DNA of 64,000 bases from Streptomyces sp. NBC_01276 (GCF_041435355.1 NZ_CP108442.1:2046001-2110000); one strand, 5' to 3'; shown: positions 34,768 through 43,496, counted from the stretch's first letter. The notes: generated by a model not told the origin, from the sequence alone. Made by a program: numbers and translations.

Positions 34768-36176
34768 CCGGTGTGGGGCTCGGTGCGCGGGACGGCGACC
34801 GTGACGCGCAGCCCGTGCGGAGGGTTCGTCGCGTAGGAGAGGGTCCCGCCGCCCGAGGCGAGCAGGGCGCGGGAGATGGAGAGCCCGAGCCCGGACCCCT
34901 TGACGTTCTGGTGGCGGCCGCTGCGCCAGAAGCGGTCACCGACGCGCAGCAGCTCCTCCTCGGTCAGGCCGGGCCCCCGGTCGGCGACGACGACGAGCGC
35001 GCTGCGGCCCTCGACGGCGACCGACACCTGCACCTCCTCGCCCTCCGGCGTGAACTTCAGGGCGTTGTCGATGACGGCGTCGAGGGCGCTGGAGAGCGCG
35101 ATGGGGTCGGCCCAGCCGGTGACGGCGGTCCGGCCCGTCTCGGTGAGCCGTACGCCCTTCTCCTCGGCGTACGGCCGCCAGGCGGCGACCCGTTCGGCGG
35201 TGAGGGCCCCGATGTCGGTGAGGCTGATCTCGGCGGAGGCGTGCTCGGCGAGCGCCAGGTCCAGCAGGTCGTCCAGGACCTGGGCGAGGCGTTTGCCCTC
35301 GGTGCGCACGGAGGCGATCTCCTCGTTCCCCTCGGGCAGTTCGAGGGCGAGGAGCTCGATGCGCAGGAGCAGCGCGGCGAGCGGGTTGCGCAGCTGGTGG
35401 GAGGCGTCCGCGACGAACGCCCGCTGCTGCTCCAGTACCTCTTCGACGTTGTCGGCCATCTCGTTGAACGAACGGGCCAGGCGGCGGAGTTCCGGAGGGC
35501 CGCCGGAGGCCGCGACGCGGGAGTTCATCCGGCCGGTGGCGATGCCGTGCGCGGCCGCGTCCAGGGTCCGCACGGGCTTGAGGACCCAGCCGGTGAGGCG
35601 CAGGGCCGCGCCGAACGCGAGCAGCATGGCGGCGGCGAGGCCGGCGGCGATGATCAGCCAGCCGCGCAGGATCGCGCCGCGCATCTGTTCGGTGGGTGAT
35701 TCGGTGGCGACGACGGCGACGACGTCCCCGTCGAGCACGACCGGGGAGACCACGAGGAGCTTGCCGTCGGTCTGCCAGGGCCACACCTGCCCGGGGTCGT
35801 GGCTGCGGCGTCCGGCGAGCGCCTCCTCGAAGGCCCGACGGCCCTCCCCCGACTCGGGGAGCTGCCACCAGCCGGGGGCGCGGACCATGGCGTTGTCGTC
35901 GCGGTAGAAGATCCCGACGCGGATCCCGTACAGCTCGTGGTAGCGGGCGAGTTCCAGCTGGAGGGTGTCGCGGCGCTCGTCGGCGCCGGTGGAACCGGAG
36001 CCCTCGGCGTCGATGACGAACTGGGCGAGGGCCGCGAAGCGGGCGCTGTCGTCGATCCGGTCGACGACCACCTTCTGCTGCTGGGCGGCGGCCAGGCTGA
36101 CGGCGAGGGGGAAGCCGAGCGCGAGCAGCACCCCCGCCATGAGGACGACGAGGAGCGGGAGCAGCCGGGCACGCAC
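34764..36176 (-). CDS. gluK: Sensor histidine kinase of the glutamate system
   Basis: A 470-residue membrane kinase. TM1 (LLPLLVVLMAGVLLALGF), an extracytoplasmic domain of about 120 residues and TM2 (LIIAAGLAAAMLLAFG) are followed by a HAMP domain, the phosphoacceptor His in VADASHQLRNPLAALL, the N box DNALKFTPEG, and ATP boxes VVADRGPGL and GSGLGLSISR. The start is GTG at 36176, ten bases after the regulator stop. Divergence from gluABCD matches the GluR-GluK system of S. coelicolor, described as sensing glutamate and inducing its uptake; the gene name rests on that context. The 3' end overlaps the GH85 stop. Confidence 0.85.
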   Translation of the reverse strand: MRARLLPLLVVLMAGVLLALGFPLAVSLAAAQQQKVVVDRIDDSARFAALAQFVIDAEGSGSTGADERRDTLQLELARYHELYGIRVGIFYRDDNAMVRAPGWWQLPESGEGRRAFEEALAGRRSHDPGQVWPWQTDGKLLVVSPVVLDGDVVAVVATESPTEQMRGAILRGWLIIAAGLAAAMLLAFGAALRLTGWVLKPVRTLDAAAHGIATGRMNSRVAASGGPPELRRLARSFNEMADNVEEVLEQQRAFVADASHQLRNPLAALLLRIELLALELPEGNEEIASVRTEGKRLAQVLDDLLDLALAEHASAEISLTDIGALTAERVAAWRPYAEEKGVRLTETGRTAVTGWADPIALSSALDAVIDNALKFTPEGEEVQVSVAVEGRSALVVVADRGPGLTEEELLRVGDRFWRSGRHQNVKGSGLGLSISRALLASGGGTLSYATNPPHGLRVTVAVPRTEPHTG

Positions 36177-36186
36177 GGCGGGACCC

Positions 36187-36909
36187 CTAGGGCGCGGCCG
36201 GGGTGACGAGCCGGTAGCCCACCCCGCGGACGGTCTCGATGAGCGCGGGCATCCCCAGCTTGGAGCGCAGCGAGGCGACGTGCACCTCAAGGGTGCGGCC
36301 GGTCCCTTCCCAACTGGTGCGCCACACCTCGCTGATGATCTGTTCGCGGCGGAAGACCACGCCCGGCCGCTGCGCGAGCAGGGCCAGCAGGTCGAACTCC
36401 TTGCGGGTGAGCGGCACGTCGGCGCCGTTCACGCTGACCCGGCGGGTCGGGAGCTCGATGGCGACCGCGCCGAGCCGCACCAGCGCCGGAGTGCCGTTGC
36501 CGCCGGCGGTGGCGGCGGACTCCTCGGAGCCCCCGGTGCGGCGGGCGACGGCGTGGATGCGGGCCAGCAGCTCGCCGGTGTCGTAGGGCTTGACCACGTA
36601 GTCGTCGGCGCCCATGTTCAGGCCGTGGATGCGCGAGCGCACGTCGGCCCGCGCGGTGACCATGATGACCGGCGTGGCGGTGCGCTTGCGGATCTTGCCG
36701 CAGACCTCGTAGCCGTCCTGGTCGGGCAGGCCGAGGTCGAGCAGGATCACCCCGTAGGGGGAGGCGCCGGACGGGGCACCGGCCGGCAGCAGCGCCTGCA
36801 GGGCCTCCTCGCCGTTGCGGGCGTGGGTCACCTGGAAGCCGTGCCGGGCGAGGATCGCGGACAGGGCGGCGGCGACGTGGTCATCGTCCTCGACGAGCAG
36901 CAGTCTCAT
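36187..36909 (-). CDS. gluR: OmpR-family response regulator of the glutamate system
   Basis: A 240-residue regulator. The receiver domain has VEDDDH, phosphoacceptor Asp58 in VILLDLGLPDQDG, Thr in MVTARAD and Lys in YVVKPYD. After a Ser/Gly linker the winged-helix domain shows PLTRKEFDLLALL, VFRREQIISEVW, GRTLEVHVASLRSKLG and IETVRGVGYRL. ATG 36909 has a GGGGG-type RBS; a longer frame would add 14 residues without RBS. It precedes gluK in the same operon and is divergent from gluA, with a shared 268-bp regulatory region. Confidence 0.88.
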   Translation of the reverse strand: MRLLLVEDDDHVAAALSAILARHGFQVTHARNGEEALQALLPAGAPSGASPYGVILLDLGLPDQDGYEVCGKIRKRTATPVIMVTARADVRSRIHGLNMGADDYVVKPYDTGELLARIHAVARRTGGSEESAATAGGNGTPALVRLGAVAIELPTRRVSVNGADVPLTRKEFDLLALLAQRPGVVFRREQIISEVWRTSWEGTGRTLEVHVASLRSKLGMPALIETVRGVGYRLVTPAAP

Positions 36910-37177
36910 GGCGTCCCCCTTTCCTCGATTCCTGGATGTGTACACGGGCACCCTGCATCCACGCCCATGAAGAGTCCCACGTCAAGGGGGTTACGGTCCG
37001 GCGAGTCTTCTGTTATCCACCCGGTACGGGCGAAACGTGCCGGGGGCGGGTGTCACGTACGGAGCGTATCGGCGCGAGGCCGGATCGTTATGCTCAATTC
37101 TCCCTCAGATGTGATGACGCTGTGCGCAACCCGTCACTACTGTCCTCCCAACCGACGGAGGACGGAGCAAGAAGCCG
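36910..37177. promoter_or_regulatory. Divergent gluR / gluA promoter region
   Basis: The 268-bp non-coding interval between two divergent starts must hold promoters for gluRK and gluABCD and, by analogy with S. coelicolor, the GluR binding site. I see recurrent GTACGG/CACGTAC elements around 37020-37070 but no repeat clear enough to name as the operator. Confidence 0.5.
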
Positions 37178-37963
37178 ATGAGCGGAGTATCAGTGACCAA
37201 GGACGTTCAGGACGCGGCGGGAGCCGCGGACGGCCTGGTCGTACTGAGCAACGTCAACAAGCACTTCGGCGCGCTGCACGTGCTTCAGGACATCGATCTG
37301 AGCATTGCCCGCGGTGAGGTCGTCGTGGTGATCGGTCCTTCGGGATCGGGCAAGTCCACGCTGTGCCGGACGATCAACCGGCTGGAGACGATCGACTCGG
37401 GGAGCATCACGCTCGACGGGAAGCCGCTGCCGGCCGAGGGCAAGGAACTGGCCCGGCTGCGTGCCGACGTGGGCATGGTCTTCCAGTCGTTCAACCTGTT
37501 CGCGCACAAGACGGTGCTGCAGAACGTGATGCTGGGTCAGCTCAAGGTCCGCAAGACGGACCAGGCGACCGCCCTGGAGAGGGCGAAGTCGCTGCTCGAC
37601 CGGGTGGGCGTCGGCTCGCAGGCCGACAAGTACCCGGCCCAGCTGTCCGGAGGCCAGCAGCAGCGCGTCGCGATCGCCAGGGCGCTCGCGATGGAGCCCA
37701 AGGTGATGCTCTTCGACGAGCCCACCTCGGCGCTCGACCCGGAGATGATCAACGAGGTGCTGGAGGTCATGCAGCAGCTCGCGGCCGAGGGCATGACGAT
37801 GGTCGTCGTCACGCACGAGATGGGCTTCGCCCGCTCCGCCGCCAACCGGGTCGTCTTCATGGCCGACGGAAAGATCGTCGAACAGGCCACGCCCGAACAG
37901 TTCTTCAGCAACCCGCGCAGCGACCGCGCCAAGGACTTCCTGTCGAAGATCCTGCACCACTGA
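37178..37963 (+). CDS. gluA: Glutamate ABC transporter ATP-binding protein
   Basis: A 261-residue ABC ATPase of the polar amino acid class. Walker A is GPSGSGKST (about 57-65), Q-loop FQSFNLF, signature LSGGQQQR, Walker [15 protein letters not shown] and H-loop THEMGFA. It energises glutamate uptake with GluB (binding protein) and GluC/GluD (permeases). GGAG-type RBS lies upstream of the ATG at 37178. An 8-bp hairpin (37989-38006) lies in the 97-bp gap before gluB. Confidence 0.93.
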   Translation: MSGVSVTKDVQDAAGAADGLVVLSNVNKHFGALHVLQDIDLSIARGEVVVVIGPSGSGKSTLCRTINRLETIDSGSITLDGKPLPAEGKELARLRADVGMVFQSFNLFAHKTVLQNVMLGQLKVRKTDQATALERAKSLLDRVGVGSQADKYPAQLSGGQQQRVAIARALAMEPKVMLFDEPTSALDPEMINEVLEVMQQLAAEGMTMVVVTHEMGFARSAANRVVFMADGKIVEQATPEQFFSNPRSDRAKDFLSKILHH

Positions 37964-38060
37964 CGCCCGCGTCTGGTAGTGATCCGGTCGACGGCGCACG
38001 CCGTCGCCACGACGTGCCCCGCTCGTCGTCCAACAACGTCTCATCCGAGGGAAGTTCACC

Positions 38061-38915
38061 ATGAAGGTTCTCAAGGTCGGCGCGGCCGCCGCCACGGCCG
38101 TCGTCCTCGCCCTGACCGCGACCGCCTGCGGCGGCGGCTCGAAGGACTCGGCCTCCGACGCGGGCGCGTCGGGCGGCGGCAAGTCGGACAAGATCGTCAT
38201 CGGCATCAAGTTCGACCAGCCCGGCCTGGGCCTGAAGACCCCCGACGGCAAGTACACCGGCTTCGACGTGGACGTGGCCACGTACGTGGCCAAGGAGCTG
38301 GGCTACCAGCCGGACCAGATCGAGTGGAAGCAGGCCGTCAGCGCCGAGCGCGAGAACCTGATCTCCAACGGCGACGTGAAGTTCATCGCCGCGACGTACT
38401 CGATCAACGACAAGCGCAAGGCGAAGGTCGACTTCGCGGGCCCGTACTTCCTGGCCCACCAGGACCTGCTGGTCCGCACCGACGACAGCAGCATCACCAA
38501 GGTCGAGGACCTCAACAAGAAGAAGCTCTGCTCCGTCACCGGCTCCACCTCGGCGCAGAACGTCAAGAAGGACCTGGCCAAGGACGCCGACCTGCAGGAG
38601 CTCCCGGGCTACTCCGAGTGCCTGACGGGCCTGGAGAACAAGGCCGTTGACGCGCTGACCACGGACGACTCGATCCTGGCCGGCTACGCCGCGCAGGAGA
38701 AGAACAAGGGCAAGTTCAAGCTCGTCGGTCTGAAGATGAGCAACGAGAACTACGGCATCGGTCTGAAGAAGGGCGACAAGGAGCTCCAGACCAAGATCAA
38801 CGCCGCGCTCCGGAAGATGGTCTCGGACGGCTCCTGGGAGGCGGCCGTGAAGAAGAACCTCGGCCCGGCCGACTACAAGAACGAGCCTGCCCCGCAGATC
38901 ACCGAAGGCAGCTGA
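38061..38915 (+). CDS. gluB: Glutamate-binding lipoprotein
   Basis: A 284-residue family 3 solute-binding protein. The signal peptide ends in the lipobox TATAC (Cys about 22) followed by a Gly/Ser linker. The domain shows IVIGIKFDQPGLGLK, YTGFDVDVATYVAKELG, AVSAERENLISNGDV, SINDKRKAKVDFAGPYF and TDDSILAGYA, as in GluB/glutamine-binding proteins. GAGGGAAG precedes the ATG. It is followed by a very stable hairpin before the permease genes, expected to raise binding-protein mRNA relative to gluCD. Confidence 0.93.
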   Translation: MKVLKVGAAAATAVVLALTATACGGGSKDSASDAGASGGGKSDKIVIGIKFDQPGLGLKTPDGKYTGFDVDVATYVAKELGYQPDQIEWKQAVSAERENLISNGDVKFIAATYSINDKRKAKVDFAGPYFLAHQDLLVRTDDSSITKVEDLNKKKLCSVTGSTSAQNVKKDLAKDADLQELPGYSECLTGLENKAVDALTTDDSILAGYAAQEKNKGKFKLVGLKMSNENYGIGLKKGDKELQTKINAALRKMVSDGSWEAAVKKNLGPADYKNEPAPQITEGS

Positions 38916-38919
38916 TTTC

Positions 38920-38973
38920 CCGGTGGGGCGCGCCGCCGCCCGCCCGTCCGCGGGCGGCGGCGCGCCCCACCGG
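38920..38973 (+). terminator. 24-bp perfect hairpin between gluB and gluC
   Basis: CCGGTGGGGCGCGCCGCCGC... (38920-38943) pairs perfectly over 24 bp with 38950-38973; the loop is CCGTCC. It begins five bases after the gluB stop and ends 26 bases before the gluC GTG. In transporter operons such intercistronic structures partially terminate or protect the upstream mRNA from 3' decay. Confidence 0.88.
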
Positions 38974-38999
38974 CCACTCTGGGGAGAGCGCAGGGCAAC

Positions 39000-39674
39000 G
39001 TGTTCGACTTTCTTGATTCCGGGCAGTACGACCTGCTCGGAGCCTTCTGGGTGACGGTTCAGCTCACCCTCTACTCGGCGGTGGGCTCCCTGATCTGGGG
39101 CACCGTCCTGGCCGGGATGCGGGTCAGCCCGGTCCCGCTGCTGCGGGGCTTCGGCACCGCTTACGTCAACCTGGTCCGCAACACGCCGCTGACCCTGCTG
39201 ATCATCGGCTGCTCACTGGGGCTGAACCAGACCATGGGCGTCACGCTGGGCGGCGGCACCTTCAAGGAGACCGGCTTCCGGCTCGCGGTCCTCGGACTGA
39301 TCGCCTACACCGGCACCTTCGTCTGCGAGGCGCTGCGCTCGGGCATCAACACGGTGCCCGTCGGCCAGGCCGAGGCCGCCCGCGCGCTGGGGCTGAGCTT
39401 CACGCAGGTGCTCACCCTGATCGTGCTCCCCCAGGCCTGGCGGGCGGTCGTCGCCCCGCTCGCCAACGTACTGATCGCGCTCACCAAGAACACCACGGTG
39501 GCGGCGGCCATCGGCGTGGCCGAAGCGGCCCTGCTGATGAAGGAAATGGTCGAGAACGAGGCGGACGCGCTCTTCGCCGTCTTCGGGATCTTCGCCCTCG
39601 GCTTCTGTCTGCTGACCCTGCCCACCGGGCTGCTGCTGGGCTGGGTGGCCAAGCGAGTGGCGGTGAAGCGATGA
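39000..39674 (+). CDS. gluC: Glutamate ABC transporter permease
   Basis: A 224-residue inner-membrane permease of the HisMQ type. It has about five hydrophobic segments (LLGAFWVTVQLTLYSAVGSL, LLIIGCSLGL, LAVLGLIAYTG and others). The EAA loop reads EAARALGLSFTQVLTLIVLPQAW, the cytoplasmic contact with GluA. The start is GTG at 39000 with GGGGAGAG upstream. It overlaps gluD by four bases (ATGA). Confidence 0.92.
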   Translation: MFDFLDSGQYDLLGAFWVTVQLTLYSAVGSLIWGTVLAGMRVSPVPLLRGFGTAYVNLVRNTPLTLLIIGCSLGLNQTMGVTLGGGTFKETGFRLAVLGLIAYTGTFVCEALRSGINTVPVGQAEAARALGLSFTQVLTLIVLPQAWRAVVAPLANVLIALTKNTTVAAAIGVAEAALLMKEMVENEADALFAVFGIFALGFCLLTLPTGLLLGWVAKRVAVKR

Positions 39675-40549
39675 GCTCCGTGCTGTACGACGTCCCGGGC
39701 CCCAAGGCCAAAGCCCGCAACCGGATCTACACCGGGGTCTTCCTGGTCCTGCTCGGCCTCCTCGCCTGGTGGGTCCTGTCGGCCATGGCGGACAAGCACC
39801 AGCTCGACGCCGACAAGTGGACCCCCTTCGTCACCGACGGCCGGATCTGGACCACCTACCTGATCCCCGGCCTGCTGGTGACCCTGAAGGCCGCGGCCAT
39901 CTCCATGGTCATAGCCCTGCCCCTGGGCGCCCTGCTGGGCATCGGCCGGCTCTCGGACCACGCCTGGGTGCGCATCCCGGTCGGCACGGTCGTCGAGTTC
40001 TTCCGCGCCATCCCGGTGCTGATGCTGATGCTCTTCGGCTCGGCCTTCTTCGTCCAGTTCACCGAGGTGCCCTCCGACTCCCGGCCGCTGTACGCGGTCG
40101 TGGCCGGCCTGGTCCTGTACAACGCGTCGGTAATCGCCGAGATCCTCCGGGCGGGCGTGCTCTCCCTGCCCCGCGGCCAGACCGACGCCGCCAAGGCGAT
40201 CGGCATGCGCAAGGGCCAGACCATGGTCTACGTCCTGCTCCCGCAGGCGGTCACCGCGATGCTGCCCGCCCTGGTCAGCCAGCTCGTGGTGATCCTCAAG
40301 GACACCGCGCTCGGCGGCACGCTGCTCGGCCTCACCGAACTGCTCGCGGCGAACCGGCAGGTCTCGGCGAACTACAGCAACACCATCGCCACCCTCGTGG
40401 TCATCGCCCTGATCTTCATCGCGGTGAACTTCGCGCTCACCAGCTTCGCCTCCTGGCTGGAGGGGCGGCTGCGCAAGTCCACCAAGAGCACCGGCGCCGT
40501 GGTCGGCGCCGGTGAGGTCAGCGACATGGCCACCGGCCAGGCGGTCTGA
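39671..40549 (+). CDS. gluD: Glutamate ABC transporter permease
   Basis: A 292-residue HisMQ-type permease, longer than GluC because of N- and C-terminal cytoplasmic tails. Hydrophobic segments include VFLVLLGLLAWWVLSAM, YLIPGLLVTLKAAAISMVIA and LVVIALIFIAVNFAL. The EAA loop is DAAKAIGMRKGQTMVYVLLPQA. It starts inside the gluC stop (ATGA) and ends 27 bases before a strong terminator, closing the operon. Confidence 0.92.
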   Translation: MSSVLYDVPGPKAKARNRIYTGVFLVLLGLLAWWVLSAMADKHQLDADKWTPFVTDGRIWTTYLIPGLLVTLKAAAISMVIALPLGALLGIGRLSDHAWVRIPVGTVVEFFRAIPVLMLMLFGSAFFVQFTEVPSDSRPLYAVVAGLVLYNASVIAEILRAGVLSLPRGQTDAAKAIGMRKGQTMVYVLLPQAVTAMLPALVSQLVVILKDTALGGTLLGLTELLAANRQVSANYSNTIATLVVIALIFIAVNFALTSFASWLEGRLRKSTKSTGAVVGAGEVSDMATGQAV

Positions 40550-40576
40550 CGCCGGGTCAGCGACAAGACGTAACCT

Positions 40577-40610
40577 GTGTGGTGCGGCGGAGTCTTCCGC
40601 CGCACCACAC
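40577..40610 (+). terminator. gluABCD operon terminator
   Basis: GTGTGGTGCGGCGGA (40577-40591) and TCCGCCGCACCACAC (40596-40610) form a perfect 15-bp stem with loop GTCT, 27 bases after the gluD stop. Confidence 0.92.
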
Positions 40611-40701
40611 CGCTACGTCCGGACGGGTGTCACTTGACGCAGGCACCTCCAGTGGGTTGCATACGTTCTGTGATCACATACCGGACATCGGGAGCCCTGC
40701 C

Positions 40702-42300
40702 ATGGACCCGGTGATCGTCGTCGGCGCGGGCCCGGTCGGACTGTCCCTGTCCCTCGCCCTGGCCGGCCACGGCGTACCCTCCGTCCTCCTCGACGAGGGG
40801 CCCGGCAAGGACGAACCCCGGCCCGCCCGTTCCGTCGTCCTGCACGGCGACACCGCCGCGATGGTGCACCGGCTGGGCTGCGCCACCCTGCGCGACGAGG
40901 GGGCGCACTTCGCGGCCTGGCGCACCATGCGGCGCCGTCAGGAGATGCGCCGGATCACCTTCGAGGACGGGCCCGCGCCCCTGCACCTCCCGCAGCACGC
41001 CCTCACGCGCGGCCTTCGCGACGCCGCCGCCGCGCACCCCCTCGTCCAGCTGGTCACCGACTGCAAGCTGGACTCCCTGGAGCAGGACGGCCGCGGGGTC
41101 ACCGCGCACACCCGGGGCTCCGAAGCCACCTGGTGGCGCGGCAGCCACCTCGTCGGCTGTGACGGGGCCCGCTCCACCGTGCGCAAGCTGCTCGGCATCC
41201 GCTTCCCGGGGCGGACCGCCGTGGAACGCCACGCCGTCGCCGCGCTGCGCGCCGAACTGCCCTGGCCCGGCGAGGCCTTGCTGCACCGCAACCCGCCGTC
41301 CGGGCCCGAGGAGGTCACCGCCCGGCCGCTGCCCGACGGGGTCTGGCGGCTGGACTGGCTGCTGGCCGCGCGCGGCGAGCTGGTCACCCCGGACGCCCTC
41401 GTCACCCTCATCCGGGACACCCTCGCGGGGTGGTGCGGGGGCACCACTCCCCCGTACGACCTGATCGACACCGGGGTGCACACCCTGCACCACCGGCTCG
41501 CCCGGCGCTGGCGCGACGGCCGCGCCTTCCTCGCCGGGGACGCGGCGCACCTCCTGGGCGCGCTCGGCACCCAGGGCGTCGAGGAGGGGCTGCGCGACGC
41601 GGAGAACCTCGCCTGGAAGCTGGCCCTGGCCTGGCACCAGGGCGCCTCCGAGGCCCTGCTCGACAGCTACGAGGGCGAGCGGCGCACCGCCGTCGCCGCC
41701 CGGCTGCGCGCCGCCGACCAGTCCCTGCCGGCCCTGCGGGGCGGCGGCGGCCTGCGCACCCTGCTTCCCGGATCCGCGCGTTCCGCCGAGGCCCTGCTCA
41801 CCGACGGGCACCTGGGCCGGGGCCCGCTCGGCGCGGAGCCGGTGTACGCCCCGCCGGTGGCCGTACGGGAGGTACCGACGGCGACGGAGCCGGGCGGTCC
41901 GGTGGCGAACGTACCCGTCACGGCACCCGACGGGGCCACCGTGCCGCTGCGCGACCTGCTGGGGCGCGGCCGGCTGCTGGTCCTGCTCGTCGCCCCGGGC
42001 ACCGGGGTGTGGGACCGGCGGCACTGGCAGAGCGCCGGGCTGATGCCCCGGCTCGCGGCGGCCGTGAGCGCCCTCCCGGTCCGCACCGAGCTGCTGGTCG
42101 CGGACTCCTACCCGGGGGCTCCGGCCCACACCGTGCTCCTCGTCCGGCCCGACGGGCACCTGGCGGCCACCTTCGCAGGGGTCCGTCCGGCGGAGCTGTA
42201 CAAGGCGGCGGACGCGGTCCGGGCCGGCGCCCCGGACGGCGCCCCCGCGGCGGCTCCCTCCCCCGCTCCCTCCACCACGCCCACAGCCGTGATCGATTGA
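40702..42300 (+). CDS. FAD-dependent aromatic-type monooxygenase
   Basis: A 532-residue class A flavin monooxygenase of the PheA/TfdB type. The N-terminal dinucleotide motif is VGAGPVGLSLSLALAG, the DG motif is [15 protein letters not shown] (about residue 155) and the second FAD motif is FLAGDAAHLLGALGTQGVEEGLRDA. A thioredoxin-like C-terminal domain follows (LLVLLVAPGTGVWDRR, LLVRPDGHLAA). The usual Pro of GDAAHxxxPxGGQG is replaced (HLLGALGTQG), so the flavin pocket is atypical. Substrate unknown. ATG 40702 has GGGAG upstream; a frame open from 40579 has no RBS and runs through the glu terminator. Confidence 0.82.
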   Translation: MDPVIVVGAGPVGLSLSLALAGHGVPSVLLDEGPGKDEPRPARSVVLHGDTAAMVHRLGCATLRDEGAHFAAWRTMRRRQEMRRITFEDGPAPLHLPQHALTRGLRDAAAAHPLVQLVTDCKLDSLEQDGRGVTAHTRGSEATWWRGSHLVGCDGARSTVRKLLGIRFPGRTAVERHAVAALRAELPWPGEALLHRNPPSGPEEVTARPLPDGVWRLDWLLAARGELVTPDALVTLIRDTLAGWCGGTTPPYDLIDTGVHTLHHRLARRWRDGRAFLAGDAAHLLGALGTQGVEEGLRDAENLAWKLALAWHQGASEALLDSYEGERRTAVAARLRAADQSLPALRGGGGLRTLLPGSARSAEALLTDGHLGRGPLGAEPVYAPPVAVREVPTATEPGGPVANVPVTAPDGATVPLRDLLGRGRLLVLLVAPGTGVWDRRHWQSAGLMPRLAAAVSALPVRTELLVADSYPGAPAHTVLLVRPDGHLAATFAGVRPAELYKAADAVRAGAPDGAPAAAPSPAPSTTPTAVID

Positions 42301-42371
42301 CGCTCCCGGGCACGCGTGGTTCACTCACCGACATGACCGGCAACGACGTACGCCTGTGGCGGAGGGTCCAC

Positions 42372-42419
42372 ATGGACCTGCTCCGCTACGCGGGCTGCGT
42401 GTGTCGCCCTTCCTGCTGA
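42372..42419 (+). CDS. Cysteine-rich leader peptide (attenuator)
   Basis: A 15-codon ORF, MDLLRYAGCVCRPSC, preceded by GGAGGG five bases before the ATG. Three of the last seven residues are Cys. It ends 76 bases before the cysteine dioxygenase start. Short actinobacterial leaders of this kind precede sulfur genes and are thought to couple cysteinyl-tRNA supply to expression of the downstream gene. An in-frame ATG at 42333 would make a 28-residue form, but the RBS favours 42372. A weak promoter (TTGACG at 42297-42302, TTCACT 17 bases on) would start transcription near 42332. Confidence 0.8.
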   Translation: MDLLRYAGCVCRPSC

Positions 42420-42495
42420 TTCGCCTTCCCTCCGCGCGCCCCGTGCCCTTCCGGGCCCGCGCGCACCTTTCGCGAACCCCCAGGACGGTCATCGC

Positions 42496-43047
42496 ATGTC
42501 TGCCCCCGCGCCCACGCACGCTCCGGCCCCCGCGCACGCCCCTGCCCGCACCGCCGCGCCGACTGCGGCGGATCTCCTCGCCTTCGCCCTGCGCACCGCC
42601 GCCGACCCGGCGGTCGTGGACTCCCTGCCGCTGGATCCGGAGGGCCGCACCTGGATCCGGCTCGACGGTCCGGGCGGCAGCGAGGCCTGGCTGATCGGCT
42701 GGCCTCCCGGCACCGGCACCGGCTGGCACGACCACGCCGAGTCCCGGGGCGCCTTCGCGACCGCGCGGGGCCGGCTCACCGAACGCTCCCTGGCGGTACG
42801 GCTCCCCTCGGAGGGCTGGCAGAGCCTGGAGCTGGCTCCCGGAGTGGACCGCAGCCGCACCCTGGCCGCGGGCGCGGGACGCGGCTTCGGGGAGCACCAC
42901 GTCCACGAGGTCCTCAACGAGTCCCCGGACGGGCACGCGATCTCCGTCCACGCCTACTACCCGCCGCTGCCGTTGATCCGCCGCTACGGCCGCAGCGGAC
43001 CCGTCCTCACCCTGGAGCAGGTCGAGCGCCCGGCGGACTGGCAGTGA
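42496..43047 (+). CDS. Cysteine dioxygenase family protein
   Basis: A 183-residue cupin of the cysteine dioxygenase type I family, oxidising cysteine (or a related thiol) to the sulfinate with non-haem iron. Ligands are visible in GTGWHDHAES (two His, about 78-80) and HHVHEVLN (third His, about 138). The N-terminal 25 residues are Ala/Pro-rich. The C-terminal AYYPPLPLIRRY matches actinobacterial members. It overlaps the rhodanese gene by GTGA and follows the Cys leader peptide, consistent with control by cysteine supply. Confidence 0.85.
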   Translation: MSAPAPTHAPAPAHAPARTAAPTAADLLAFALRTAADPAVVDSLPLDPEGRTWIRLDGPGGSEAWLIGWPPGTGTGWHDHAESRGAFATARGRLTERSLAVRLPSEGWQSLELAPGVDRSRTLAAGAGRGFGEHHVHEVLNESPDGHAISVHAYYPPLPLIRRYGRSGPVLTLEQVERPADWQ

Positions 43048-43433
43048 GCGCCCCGGTCGGCATCGACGAGCTGCTGGAACGGGTCCGCGCGGGCTACACC
43101 CGCATCGCACCGCGGGCCGCCCACGAGGCGTTCCTCGACGGGGCCCTGCTGGTGGACATCCGCTACCAGGCGCTGCGCGAGCGGGACGGGCTGATCCCCG
43201 GCGCGGTGGTCGTCGAGCGCAACGAACTGGAGTGGCGGCTCGATCCGCAGGGCTCCCACCGTCTCCCGCAGGCCACCGGTCACGGCCTCCCGGTCGTGGT
43301 GATCTGCAACGAGGGGTACGCCTCCACGCTGGCCGCGGCCTCCCTGCACGCCCTGGGGCTGCACCGGGCGACGGATCTGACGGGCGGCTTCCAGGCCTGG
43401 AAGGCGGCCGGCCTCCCCGTCGTCCCCGCCTGA
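43044..43433 (+). CDS. Rhodanese-like sulfurtransferase
   Basis: A 129-residue single-domain rhodanese. CH2A-like LLVDIRYQALRERDGLIPGAV precedes the active-site loop VICNEGYAST with the catalytic Cys at about 98, and the C-terminal DLTGGFQAWKAAGLPV is canonical. The GTG start overlaps the dioxygenase stop by four bases, so the products are made together. It likely moves sulfane sulfur arising from thiol catabolism. A bulged hairpin follows 22 bases after the stop. Confidence 0.88.
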   Translation: MSAPVGIDELLERVRAGYTRIAPRAAHEAFLDGALLVDIRYQALRERDGLIPGAVVVERNELEWRLDPQGSHRLPQATGHGLPVVVICNEGYASTLAAASLHALGLHRATDLTGGFQAWKAAGLPVVPA

Positions 43434-43454
43434 CGCCGGGCCGCCCCATCGGTT

Positions 43455-43496
43455 TCGGGCCGCCGCCCCGGCTCCGTCCGGAGCCCGGCGGCCCGA
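43455..43496 (+). terminator. Terminator of the dioxygenase-rhodanese operon
   Basis: TCGGGCCGCCG (43455-43465) pairs with CGGCGGCCCGA (43486-43496), and inner GGCTCCG pairs with CGGAGCC across a 2-nt turn, with a CCCC bulge on the 5' side. Total stem 18 bp. Confidence 0.75.

Noticed and set aside
40579..40701. N-terminal extension of the flavin monooxygenase
   Set aside because: It would start inside the gluABCD terminator hairpin and has no RBS; MDPVIVVGAGPVG is the natural family start.
42333..42371. Longer leader peptide starting at 42333
   Set aside because: The promoter-like elements put transcription start at or beside this ATG and the strong RBS lies before 42372, although leaderless use cannot be excluded.
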